A stretch of 64,000 nt of DNA from Thiobacillus sp. (GTDB lineage: Bacteria > Pseudomonadota > Gammaproteobacteria > Burkholderiales > Thiobacillaceae), in NCBI GenBank assembly GCA_019459325.1, contig JAIBFA010000054.1, positions 1 to 64,000 of the forward strand. The letters run 5' to 3'. Positions within the stretch are counted from its first letter, which is position 1. Each line of letters begins with the position of its first letter. Made by a program: the position numbers and the translations under genes. A model generated the notes under the pieces. It searched no databases, was not told the DNA's origin, and saw only the letters and a program-made list of their open reading frames with translations. Of the stretch, positions 20,911 through 30,643 are shown piece after piece.

Positions 20911-21144
20911 TTAAGTCCTGCGAATGAGGAATTCAAACTCGCCCTGATTCGCGCTTGAAGAAATCAGCTCGTGCCCGGTTTGCTTGCAGAAGGCCTGCAT
21001 GTCCTTCAAGGAGCCGGGATCGGTGGCCGTGACGGCGAGCGTTTCACCCGCGCTCATGGTCGACAAGGCCTTTTTGGTGCGCAGAATGGGCAAGGGACAG
21101 TTCATGCCGCGTGTATCCAGAGATTGCGTTGCGTTCGTGCTCAT
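20911..21144 (-). CDS. tusA: TusA-family sulfurtransferase
   Basis: LDTRGMNCPLPILRTKKAL (CPxP motif), about 77 aa. Confidence 0.93.
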   Translation of the reverse strand: MSTNATQSLDTRGMNCPLPILRTKKALSTMSAGETLAVTATDPGSLKDMQAFCKQTGHELISSSANQGEFEFLIRRT

Positions 21145-21168
21145 CGTGATGCTCCTTTGTTGGTAGAT

Positions 21169-21180
21169 GACCGTTCGGTC
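21169..21180. promoter_or_regulatory. TetR-type operator copy 1 (upstream of tusA)
   Basis: Perfect palindrome GACCGTTCGGTC. Confidence 0.6.
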
Positions 21181-21261
21181 AAAAAAATCGGCAAAAAAAT
21201 GCCGGGCGAAAAAGACGACACGAATCCGTACGCATCGAGCAGACGAAGCCTACAGTTGCTA

Positions 21262-21273
21262 GACCGGTCGGTT
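21262..21273. promoter_or_regulatory. TetR-type operator copy 2 (tetR-tusA intergenic)
   Basis: GACCGGTCGGTT; extended ACCGGTCGGTTAACT (21263-21277) nearly identical to copy 3 in reverse orientation. Confidence 0.6.
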
Positions 21274-21313
21274 AACTTGTGGGCGAAAAAAAACGAAGCG
21301 CATCGCATGGCAA

Positions 21314-21928
21314 TCAGACCTTGCCCGTTTCGATGCGCAGGGTTTTGATCGCGGGCCCCAGCCGGTAGAGAACCTCCGGGTCGTTCTGCGCCTTGGCCAA
21401 AAGGATCACGCCTTCGAGGTAGGCGAGCATGGCTTCGGCCGTCAGGGCCGTGTCGAGTGGGGGAATGATGCCAGTCGCTACCGCCTGTTCCAGTGTTACC
21501 CGGAAACGGGATTTTGCCCGCGTAAAAATGGCGAGCAGCTTGGCGCGCAGAATATCGTCCTGTGTGCTGACCTCCAGCGTCAGATTGCCAAAGATGCAGC
21601 CCAGCATCCGCCCGTGCACTTCCTTGATCGACTTTTGCCAGAAATACGCCGCATCGATCAAATAATCGATCCGTTCCATGGGCGGCAAGGCCGGGTCGAA
21701 CGCTTCCGCTACAAAGCCGTGTGCCCAATCGTCCGCGAACTCGTCTATAACAGCCATGACCAGATCGCGCTTGGAAGGGAAGAAATGATAAAAACTGCCC
21801 TTTTGTACGCCGGCGCTCTCGCAGATTTCCTGGATGCCCACATTCGCATAGCTGCGTGAATGAAAACGGGGCTTCGCTGCCGCGATGATTCTGGAGCGTG
21901 TATCGGTTGCGATATTCATGCGCTGCAT
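21314..21928 (-). CDS. TetR/AcrR family transcriptional regulator
   Basis: TRSRIIAAAKPRFHSRSYANVGIQEICESAGVQKGSFYHFFPSKRDLVMAV HTH; start at 21928 or 21919. Confidence 0.93.
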   Translation of the reverse strand: MQRMNIATDTRSRIIAAAKPRFHSRSYANVGIQEICESAGVQKGSFYHFFPSKRDLVMAVIDEFADDWAHGFVAEAFDPALPPMERIDYLIDAAYFWQKSIKEVHGRMLGCIFGNLTLEVSTQDDILRAKLLAIFTRAKSRFRVTLEQAVATGIIPPLDTALTAEAMLAYLEGVILLAKAQNDPEVLYRLGPAIKTLRIETGKV

Positions 21929-21935
21929 GCTAGTT

Positions 21936-21947
21936 GACCGACCGGTA
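21936..21947. promoter_or_regulatory. TetR-type operator copy 3 (tetR promoter/start)
   Basis: GACCGACCGGTA; minus strand reads ACCGGTCGGTCAACT, matching copy 2. Confidence 0.6.
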
Positions 21948-22044
21948 AAATGCAAGGGCTTCAAAAGGCTGAAAATTTTTTGGTCATTACGAGGGATGGG
22001 CCATGCTGCACATGAGGAACCGCCGAGTCGGGTAAAATGCGGCC

Positions 22045-22852
22045 ATGAATGCAGCCGAGCTTATTAGCGCACCGCACCTCGATACGCCGCCTGCACCCGT
22101 CATCAAGGTGCGCGGCGAGTTGCTCACCGAGCTGCCGCAGGATCTCTACATTCCCCCCGACGCGCTGGAGATTTTTCTCGACGCCTTCGAAGGCCCGCTC
22201 GATCTCCTGCTGTATCTGATCCGCCGCCAGAACCTCGACGTGCTGGACATCCCGATGGCGGCGCTGACCAAGCAGTACATGGCCTATGTCGAGGCGGCAC
22301 GGGCGACGCGGCTCGAACTGGCGGCGGAATACCTGCTCATGGCGGCGATGCTGATCGACATCAAGTCGCGCATGCTGCTGCCGCGCCGCGAGCAGGCCGA
22401 GGAGGCGAACGAGGGTGAGGATCCTCGCGCCGAGCTGGTGCGCCGCCTGCTGGAATACGAGCAGATGAAGCTCGCCGGCCAGCTTCTCGATGCCATGCCG
22501 CAGGCCGGGCGCGACTTCGACACGGTCAGCGTGTTCCTGCCGGCGGCGGCGAAGCACCTGCCGAGCATCCATCCCGAGGAGCTGGCCGCTGCCTGGCTGG
22601 CGATCCTGTCGCGCGCGAAGAACCGCACCCATCACCGCATCGGCCGCCAGGAACTGTCGATCCGCGAACACATGAGCCGCATCCTGAAGCGCCTGACCCC
22701 GGGCGAGTTCATGGAATTCAAGGACTTGTTCCCGGAATCCTCGACCGTGCATGAACTCGTGGTCACCTTCCTCGCGGTGCTGGAACTGACCAAGGAAACC
22801 CTGCTCGACGTGACGCAGGCCGAGCCGTTTGCCCCCATCTACGTAAAGCTCC

Positions 22853-22872
<20 letters not shown>
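22045..22872 (+). CDS. scpA: segregation and condensation protein A
   Basis: FLDAFEGPLDLLLYLIRRQNLDVLDIPMAALTKQYMAYV; paired with scpB. Confidence 0.96.
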
Positions 22873-23530
<658 letters not shown>

Positions 23531-23532
23531 CT

Positions 23533-24423
23533 ATGGCCCGCCCCGCATCCCCCATCCGCCGTTCGCCCACCGCCCCCATGGGGCGTGCGGCGAGCCGCCT
23601 GCAGCAGGCGATCGCCCCCGAAGCACCGAGCGAGCGTCTGCAAAAAGCGCTGGCGTCTGCCGGGCTGGGCTCGCGCCGAGAGATGGAGGAATGGATCGCC
23701 GAGGGCCGCGTGCAGGTCAACGGCGAAACCGCCACGATAGGCAGCAAGGTCGGGCCGCGCGACATCGTCAAGGTCAGCGGCCGCCGCATCTACCTGCGCT
23801 TCGATGAAAAGCGCACCCGCATCCTGATCTACCACAAGTCGGAAGGTGAGATCGTCACGCGCGACGACCCCAAGGGCCGCGCCACCGTGTTCGACGCGCT
23901 GCCCAAACTGCGCGGCGCCAAGTGGATTTCGATCGGCCGGCTGGACTACAACACCGATGGCCTGATGATCTTCACTACCGATGGCGAACTGGCCAATCAG
24001 CTGATGCACCCGCGCTTCGAAGTCGAGCGCGAGTACGCCGTGCGGGTGCTGGGCGAACTGACCGAGGACATGATCGCCCAACTGCTGGCCGGGGTGGAAC
24101 TCGACGACGGCCCGGCGCAGCTGCAGAGCTGCTTCGCCGCAGGCGGCGAGGGTGCCAACCGCTGGTATCGCGTGATCATCAAGGAAGGCCGCAAGCGCGA
24201 GGTGCGGCGGCTGTTCGAGCACTTCGGCCTGACGGTGTCGCGCCTGACCCGCATCCGGTTCGGCCCGATTGTGCTGCCGCCGCAGCTGCGCCGCGGTCAG
24301 AAAATGGAACTCGACGACGATCTGGTCGCGCGCGTGATGGAATGGGCGGGATTGGCACCCACGCCGCGCCGGCAAATGCGCGGGGTGCCGGACAAGCATA
24401 CCCGCAAGCCCCGCATGCGCTGA
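23533..24423 (+). CDS. rluB: 23S rRNA pseudouridine synthase RluB-like
   Basis: S4 domain ERLQKALASAGLGSRREMEEWIAEGRV; SIGRLDYNTDGLMIFTTDGELANQLMHPRFEVEREY. Confidence 0.93.
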   Translation: MARPASPIRRSPTAPMGRAASRLQQAIAPEAPSERLQKALASAGLGSRREMEEWIAEGRVQVNGETATIGSKVGPRDIVKVSGRRIYLRFDEKRTRILIYHKSEGEIVTRDDPKGRATVFDALPKLRGAKWISIGRLDYNTDGLMIFTTDGELANQLMHPRFEVEREYAVRVLGELTEDMIAQLLAGVELDDGPAQLQSCFAAGGEGANRWYRVIIKEGRKREVRRLFEHFGLTVSRLTRIRFGPIVLPPQLRRGQKMELDDDLVARVMEWAGLAPTPRRQMRGVPDKHTRKPRMR

Positions 24424-24433
24424 GTGCGTTTTC

Positions 24434-25078
24434 ATGAAGCTGATCCTGGCCGACGACCACACCTTGTTTCGTAACGGACTGGCCTTGCTGCTCAAGTCGC
24501 ACCACGCCGACTGCGAAATCTGGGAAGGGGATGGCCTGGATGCCGCACTGGCCGAAGCCCAAGCCCATCCCGATGCCGAGGTCGCGCTGCTCGACCTGAA
24601 CATGCCAGGCATGGATGGCGTTCGAGGGATCCGGCGCTTCATTGAATCGCATCCCGGGCTGCCGCTCATCATCCTGACCGGTGCCGAGGAGCCGCAACAA
24701 ATTCAGGAGATGCTGTCGGCGGGCGCTTCTGGATACATCCCTAAAAGTTCGACGTCCGCCGTGATGTTGTCCGCGATCCAGCTGGTGCTCTCGGGGGGAA
24801 CCTATGTTCCGCCGCAGGCGCTTTCCACGGTGCCAACCACCGCGTCCAGTCGGGCCGGCTCAAATGGACGGGAGCATGCCCAAACTCAGTTGACCGAGCG
24901 CCAGATGCAGGTGCTGCGCCTGCTGGCCGCGGGCAAACCCAACAAGCTCATCTGCCGTGAACTCAATATCGAGGAAGGCACGGTCAAGGCGCATATCGCC
25001 ACCATCTTTCGGGTGCTGGACGTGGTCAACCGCACCGAGGCGGCGACCGTGGCGCGGGCAACCGGGCTGCTGGATTGA
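24434..25078 (+). CDS. LuxR/NarL-family response regulator
   Basis: REC: MKLILADDHTLFRNGLALLL, ALLDLNMPGMDGV; C-terminal LTERQMQVLRLLAAGKPNKLICRELNIEEGTVKAHIATIFRVL. Confidence 0.95.
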   Translation: MKLILADDHTLFRNGLALLLKSHHADCEIWEGDGLDAALAEAQAHPDAEVALLDLNMPGMDGVRGIRRFIESHPGLPLIILTGAEEPQQIQEMLSAGASGYIPKSSTSAVMLSAIQLVLSGGTYVPPQALSTVPTTASSRAGSNGREHAQTQLTERQMQVLRLLAAGKPNKLICRELNIEEGTVKAHIATIFRVLDVVNRTEAATVARATGLLD

Positions 25079-25091
25079 GCCTGTTCAGGGT

Positions 25092-25313
25092 TTACATCGC
25101 CACGATCTGGGCGCCATAACCCAGATCGCGAACCTGCCCCAGGATCGCTGCCGCAGAGGTGGAGTCCGGATCGTAGGCCACAAACATCAGATGGTCGTGA
25201 CCAGGGCTGAAGCGCGGCGCAATCACGCCTGCCACATCCCGCAAGGACTCCTCCAGCCGGAAGCGTCCGTTTTCCTCGGTTGATTCGTTGACGTGAATCA
25301 ATACATCGCTCAT
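25092..25313 (-). CDS. small protein with HMA/ferredoxin-like beta-alpha-beta pattern, no CxxC
   Basis: MSDVLIHVNESTEENGRFRLEESLRDVAGVIAPRFSPGHDHLMFVAYDPDSTSAAAILGQVRDLGYGAQIVAM; listed ORF extends too far upstream. Confidence 0.65.
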   Translation of the reverse strand: MSDVLIHVNESTEENGRFRLEESLRDVAGVIAPRFSPGHDHLMFVAYDPDSTSAAAILGQVRDLGYGAQIVAM

Positions 25314-25404
25314 GTTCATGGTGTTCTCCTTGTCGACAGACTCGGCCTCATTTATGGCCGCTCTACCGTTCCATATTGCCGTAACCGGAAACAGGGGCAT
25401 TTGC

Positions 25405-25779
25405 TTACATGCATCCCGGTGATTCCGTTTCGGCACTGCTCTGTACATTGCTGTTCGCCGTGTCTGTCGGAATGGTCTTCCGCGTGCCGAGAAACATCAT
25501 GTATTCGATGCGGTCGAAATGCGCGGACAAAGCCTGATCGACCTCGCGATCGGTGAGCCCATCGTAGATGTAGACATTACCCTCACGTTCGTGCACTCGC
25601 TCGTGCTCCGTGGGCTGATTCAGACGGCGCAGCAGCCACTGTTCCAGATTCGTTTGTGCCGAATCCTCCGCCGCGCCAACGGGCAGGGCGCACATCAACG
25701 CAGTTGCGGCCAACATGCAGCCGAAAATCCAACGGCGGCGAACCGCCGCTGGCCCCATCGTGTTTTCAATCCTGTTCAT
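25405..25779 (-). CDS. hypothetical exported protein
   Basis: Hydrophobic signal segment IFGCMLAATALMCALPVGAAEDS; conserved-looking NVYIYDGLTDREVDQALSAHFDRIEYMMFLGTRK. Confidence 0.6.
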   Translation of the reverse strand: MNRIENTMGPAAVRRRWIFGCMLAATALMCALPVGAAEDSAQTNLEQWLLRRLNQPTEHERVHEREGNVYIYDGLTDREVDQALSAHFDRIEYMMFLGTRKTIPTDTANSNVQSSAETESPGCM

Positions 25780-25781
25780 GG

Positions 25782-26159
25782 TCAGGCCCTCCTGTATTGG
25801 AAAAGCATCCTGCTGCCGCCTGCTGCGATATGGGCTTGCCGCACTTCCTGGATGCCCTCATATCCGTCAAGCAGGTTGTAAACATGCTTGAACCCGATTG
25901 TTTCCAGTAGCGCGGCCGCTTCGCAGGAGCGATGCCCGCTGCGGCAGATCACCAGCACATAGTCTTCAGGGGCGATGCATTGCAGCACCCGATCAAGAAA
26001 GCCCCGGTTGGGCTCCCAGTCTGGCGTGTACCAGGGCACATGATGGTCGCCTGGAAGATGCCCGGCTTCGCGTTCATACGCAAAGCGGACATCCAGCACT
26101 TTGGCGCGTGGATGAAGCAGGAAAAACGCGGCCATACCATCAGCGGTCAGGTGTCTCAT
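25782..26159 (-). CDS. rhodanese-like sulfurtransferase domain protein
   Basis: Active-site loop VICRSGHRSCEAAALLETIGFKHVYNLLDGYEG. Confidence 0.9.
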   Translation of the reverse strand: MRHLTADGMAAFFLLHPRAKVLDVRFAYEREAGHLPGDHHVPWYTPDWEPNRGFLDRVLQCIAPEDYVLVICRSGHRSCEAAALLETIGFKHVYNLLDGYEGIQEVRQAHIAAGGSRMLFQYRRA

Positions 26160-26191
26160 GGCGCCTCCTGTAAGTGCTTGGCAAAGACGGA

Positions 26192-26434
26192 TCAATTGCC
26201 GTCGCAATCCCCGCCGTTGACGGGGGGTGCATCGGTCGGCAACGCCTGCCCGCTCACCTTGGCCGCCGTATTTCCGGCAGCCGTCTTCGCGTCGTCACCT
26301 GCTGTGGGTGCAGCGGCCTCCCTCTGGGCAATCGTCGGGCGTTCCGGGTTTGCTTGCGCTTCGGGCGGGCCGGCCTGCGCCACGCCTGCAATCAGCAATG
26401 CCGCGCCAGCCAGCAATAAGGTCTGCTTTGACAT
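26192..26434 (-). CDS. small exported hypothetical protein
   Basis: Signal peptide MSKQTLLLAGAALLIAGVAQAG followed by Ala/Pro-rich low-complexity sequence. Confidence 0.5.
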   Translation of the reverse strand: MSKQTLLLAGAALLIAGVAQAGPPEAQANPERPTIAQREAAAPTAGDDAKTAAGNTAAKVSGQALPTDAPPVNGGDCDGN

Positions 26435-26535
26435 GATCCAACTCCATTCAGCCGCCAACATTGACGATTGCAGTGTGGCGCATCGAAAAGCGGGCTGAAT
26501 CAGCAAGTCAGGCTAATCCGGGACGGCAAGCGGCC

Positions 26536-26556
26536 TAAGCCATCCAGGATGGATTA
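26536..26556. promoter_or_regulatory. 21-bp near-perfect palindrome in divergent promoter region
   Basis: TAAGCCATCC-A-GGATGGATTA (9 of 10 arm positions pair), between 26434(-) and 26623(+). Confidence 0.5.
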
Positions 26557-26622
26557 AGCCAATTGGTCTATATCCAGAACAGCGGTTTCCAATAAGCTCA
26601 AGACAAGCACAAGGGAGTACCA

Positions 26623-28560
26623 ATGCTTAATCGATCACTTGCCGTCATGGCGTGCATGCCCACGGTATTGGCATGGGCCGCGCCCGCGGACCCGCTTTCG
26701 GAGATGGATTATTTCTCAGAGCAGCCGGTGGTACTGTCCGCATCCAGATTGTCCCAGCCGGTGAACCGTGCCCCGGCCGCAGTGACAGTCATCACGCGGG
26801 AGATGATCGAGGCTTCCGGTTTTCGCCATTTGCCCGACCTGTTGCGGCTGGTGCCGGGTTTTCAGGTGAGCTGGGTTCGCGGCAACATACCGACGGTCAC
26901 TTATCAGGGTCTGTCGAGCATCTATTCGCGTCGTATACAGGTGCTGGTGGATGGCCGTTCGGTCTACAACCCGGCCTACGGCCAGGTGCAATGGCGCGGC
27001 ATACCGCTGGCGCTGGATGACATCGACCGCATCGAGGTGGTGCGCGGGCCCAATGCCGCCAACGATGGTGTCAACGCCGTCCAGGCGAGCATCCACATCT
27101 ACACCCGGTCTGCATCTGATGATCCCGGCTGGACAGTCGGTGCGTCTGTTGGCTCGGCGAAAGTCCGTGACGGCCTGCTACGGTACGCTGGCGCCAGCGG
27201 CGACTGGCTATGGCGCGTCACCCTCAACAGCCGCAGTGACGACTGGCTCAAAAACCAGCGGGACGAGGCGCACGACCACCTGCTTGATGCGCGCGCCGAG
27301 TGGCGACCCAACAACCGCGATGCAGTGACGCTGCAAGCGGGTGGCGTGTTGGGCGAGTGGGATAACAGCTCGGTCGGTTACACCTTCTCCAATCAACAGA
27401 CCACTGATTTTTTCAACGGCTATGTGCAGGCCCGCTGGCAGCGAACCTTGAGCACGAGAAGCGAATGGAGCCTGCTGGTCAACCATACCGTCACGCGCGC
27501 TGACGAAACGTTCCCGCCCATTCCCGCCCCGTTGCCTTTTTCTGGCGTACTTGCTCCAGACAATCTCAATTACGGGTTCAGCCGCAGCGCGCTGGAGTTT
27601 TCCTGGCAGGGTCAACCCTTGGAACAATTGCGCACCGTATGGACGGCGGAAGCCCGGCTCGACCGGGCCTGGTCCGCCAGCCTGGCGGGGCCGGATACGC
27701 ACCAGGGCACCATGTACCGGCTGTCCGGCAGCATGGAATGGAATCCGGCCGAGGAATGGGTATTGCACGCCGGTGCCATGCTGGAGAAGCACTACTATGC
27801 GGGCACCCGCCTGTCGCCAAGGCTTGCCGTCAATTGGCTGCCGGTGCCGGGACACAGTTTTCGCCTGGGTGTCAGCCGGGCCTATCGTTCTCCCACCTTC
27901 CTGGAACAGGAATCGGATTTCAAATTCACCCAGGCGCCATTCATTTTCGATCAGCGTCTGCTCAGTCCCTTCAAACTCAAACCTGAGCGCATGGACAGCG
28001 TGGAACTGGGCTACCTGTTCCACCTGCAGAAGCTTGGCCTGGACCTGGACACCAGGCTATTCCACAACCGTCTTGACGACATCATCGACTTTACAACGCC
28101 CTATCCTGTTGCGGGCGAGCTCGCAGGCGACGGCGCTGATTTGACTTACGCCAATCTCTACCGGGCGCACCAATGGGGTGGCGAGTACCAATTGCGCTGG
28201 CAGCCCGGCAAAGCCACCTGGCTGGCCCTGTCACAGTCACGGACGCGTATTCGTTCCGATTTTCAGGATCTGGTCGACTCTGCCCCCGCGCAAAGCCTCA
28301 CGCTGCTGGCCAGTCATGATTTCGGCTTGCTGAGCGGCAGCGTCGGCTATTACCGGGTGGGCAAAATTCGCTGGGTGGGTTCCTTCGAGACCCCGGCCTA
28401 CGACCGTATCGATTTGCGACTGAGTCGGGCATTCAAGGTCGGCAACACACGTGCAGAACTGGCCGTGGTGGCGCAGAGCATCCTGGGCGATTACAGCGAA
28501 TTCGATACCGACCGACTGTTTGAGCCACGGGCTTATGTGTCTTTCAAAATGCATTTCTGA
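26623..28560 (+). CDS. TonB-dependent outer membrane receptor
   Basis: Plug domain PVNRAPAAVTVITREMIEASGFRHLPDLLRLVPGF...DDIDRIEVVRGPNAANDG; C-terminal aromatic VSFKMHF. Confidence 0.93.
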   Translation: MLNRSLAVMACMPTVLAWAAPADPLSEMDYFSEQPVVLSASRLSQPVNRAPAAVTVITREMIEASGFRHLPDLLRLVPGFQVSWVRGNIPTVTYQGLSSIYSRRIQVLVDGRSVYNPAYGQVQWRGIPLALDDIDRIEVVRGPNAANDGVNAVQASIHIYTRSASDDPGWTVGASVGSAKVRDGLLRYAGASGDWLWRVTLNSRSDDWLKNQRDEAHDHLLDARAEWRPNNRDAVTLQAGGVLGEWDNSSVGYTFSNQQTTDFFNGYVQARWQRTLSTRSEWSLLVNHTVTRADETFPPIPAPLPFSGVLAPDNLNYGFSRSALEFSWQGQPLEQLRTVWTAEARLDRAWSASLAGPDTHQGTMYRLSGSMEWNPAEEWVLHAGAMLEKHYYAGTRLSPRLAVNWLPVPGHSFRLGVSRAYRSPTFLEQESDFKFTQAPFIFDQRLLSPFKLKPERMDSVELGYLFHLQKLGLDLDTRLFHNRLDDIIDFTTPYPVAGELAGDGADLTYANLYRAHQWGGEYQLRWQPGKATWLALSQSRTRIRSDFQDLVDSAPAQSLTLLASHDFGLLSGSVGYYRVGKIRWVGSFETPAYDRIDLRLSRAFKVGNTRAELAVVAQSILGDYSEFDTDRLFEPRAYVSFKMHF

Positions 28561-28639
28561 TGCGGCAGACTTCCCGGGTCGCATGCACGGGAAGCAGGCT
28601 CCATGTGGGGGCCGAGCAATAGAAGGGGGGGCTGGAACG

Positions 28640-30589
28640 ATGTTTAAAAAATATGCTTTCAGTCTGGCTATGATGCAGCCGGCACTGGCGTTGGCTGCGT
28701 CGGCAGCCCCCCTTTCGGAGGCGGACTATTTTTCGGAACAGCCTGTGGTGCTGTCGGCGTCGAAGCTCTCGCAGCCGGTGAATCGCGCGCCGGCGGCGGT
28801 CACCGTCATCACGCGCGAGATGATCGAGGCTTCGGGCTTTCGTCATCTGGTGGATGTGCTGCGTCTGGTGCCGGGCTTTGCAGTGGGTTGGGCAGGCGGC
28901 AACATGCCGGCGGCGACTTATCTCGGCCTGTCCGACGCCTTTCCCCATTGGATGCAGATCATGGTGGACGGGCGCAGTGTCTACAACCCGGCTTATGGCC
29001 ATACGACCTGGCGCGGCATTCCGCTGACGCTCGACGACGTCGACCGCATCGAGGTTGTGCGCGGCCCAAACGCGGCAAACGACGGCCTCAATTCCATGCT
29101 TGGGACCATCCACATCTTTACCCGTCACTCAGCCACCACGCAGGGTGGCATGGGCGAGGTCGCGGTGGGCGACAAGCAGTTCAGGGAAATTACTATGAGA
29201 TACGGTGGCGAAGTCAGCAAGGGGAGCTGGCGGATTGGCCTGCTGGGCCGGGAGGACGAAAGGCACGCTGTTCCACAGGATCATGCGTCAGATCTGCAGC
29301 TGAATTTCCGCGGCGATTTCGCGCCCACGCTTCAGGACGACATGATGCTGCAGTTCGGCGCATCCCGTGGGTTCTGGATGGGCAGCAATGTTGGCCAATT
29401 GATGGACGCCGATCAGCACACCTATTATCTCAGTGGCTTTGCCAACCTCGTGTGGAAGCATGCGCTGGGCGAGGGGCGGGAGTGGTCGCTGCAACTGCAA
29501 CACACCTTCAACCAGAACGAGGAGGCGATACCGCTGCCAGGTCCGTTGGACCCGATCAGCGGAAACTATAGAACGACCGGCAGCGGCGTCCAGTTCACCT
29601 ACCTGAACATGGCGGCGTCGGAATGGCGTACGAGTTTATCCGGCGAATTCCGGTTGAACCGGGTGAATTTGCCTGCCCTCCTGGGGCGCGACGCGTACTT
29701 CAAGGATGACATCTTCCGCTTGTCCGGCGCGGTGGAATGGAGCCCGTCCAACGAGTGGGTATGGCATGCCGGCCTCATGATCGAGCGCCATTCCGACACC
29801 ACCAGTACCTATCTCTCGCCACGTCTCGCACTCAACTGGTTGCCTTCCGGCGAACATGCCTTCCGCCTCGGTGTGTCTCACGGAGTGTCGGCCCCCGGTT
29901 TGTATGCGAACAACACCGACATCAAGCTCACAGTCAACGGCACGCTGTATGACCAGTTGAATCTGAGCGTCAATCAACTCGATGCCGAGAAGATCAACAG
30001 TGTCGAGCTTGGTTATCTGTTCAACAAGCCGGATTGGGGTCTCAATTTGGATGTCCGTGTGTTCCATAACAGGATTTACGACATCGTGGACACGCATTAC
30101 ATCGGAGTTAATGATCCGGAATACATCAACGCCCCGGATGGCAACGGTTGGTTCACCTATATCAACAAACCAGAGGTCAGGCAACGCGGACTGGAATATC
30201 AGGTGCGTTGGCATCCAACCCCCAAGGGCTGGCTGGTTTTGTCTCAAACCTGGTTATCAACCGAGTCCGCTCCGGAAACGGGGTGGTACCCAATCTCTGT
30301 TCCACAACACACCCTTTCGTTTTTGGCAGCGCACCCTGTTGCAGGCATCAACGTGAGTCTGGGTTATTACTTCCTGGACAACATGCGTTGGTTTGAGGGT
30401 CATTTCGATAGCAAGCACAACCGCCTCGACCTGCGTCTGTCCAGGGACTGGAAAACCAGCGACGGAAAAGTCGAGGCGGCTCTGGTGATACAAAGTCTGC
30501 TGGGTCAGGAAGAAGAAAGCTTCAAAAATTATTATCAGCAACTGTTTGACCGGCGCGGCTATCTCAGCCTGAAATACGAGTTCCGATAG
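28640..30589 (+). CDS. TonB-dependent outer membrane receptor, paralog of 26623-28560
   Basis: MFKKYAFSLAMM signal; plug motif almost identical to upstream gene; listed ORF start too far upstream. Confidence 0.93.
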   Translation: MFKKYAFSLAMMQPALALAASAAPLSEADYFSEQPVVLSASKLSQPVNRAPAAVTVITREMIEASGFRHLVDVLRLVPGFAVGWAGGNMPAATYLGLSDAFPHWMQIMVDGRSVYNPAYGHTTWRGIPLTLDDVDRIEVVRGPNAANDGLNSMLGTIHIFTRHSATTQGGMGEVAVGDKQFREITMRYGGEVSKGSWRIGLLGREDERHAVPQDHASDLQLNFRGDFAPTLQDDMMLQFGASRGFWMGSNVGQLMDADQHTYYLSGFANLVWKHALGEGREWSLQLQHTFNQNEEAIPLPGPLDPISGNYRTTGSGVQFTYLNMAASEWRTSLSGEFRLNRVNLPALLGRDAYFKDDIFRLSGAVEWSPSNEWVWHAGLMIERHSDTTSTYLSPRLALNWLPSGEHAFRLGVSHGVSAPGLYANNTDIKLTVNGTLYDQLNLSVNQLDAEKINSVELGYLFNKPDWGLNLDVRVFHNRIYDIVDTHYIGVNDPEYINAPDGNGWFTYINKPEVRQRGLEYQVRWHPTPKGWLVLSQTWLSTESAPETGWYPISVPQHTLSFLAAHPVAGINVSLGYYFLDNMRWFEGHFDSKHNRLDLRLSRDWKTSDGKVEAALVIQSLLGQEEESFKNYYQQLFDRRGYLSLKYEFR

Positions 30590-30643
30590 CCTGATGAAGA
30601 CCTGTAGCCATCACTTGTCGGACAGCGCGAGGCGGGCCAGCCC

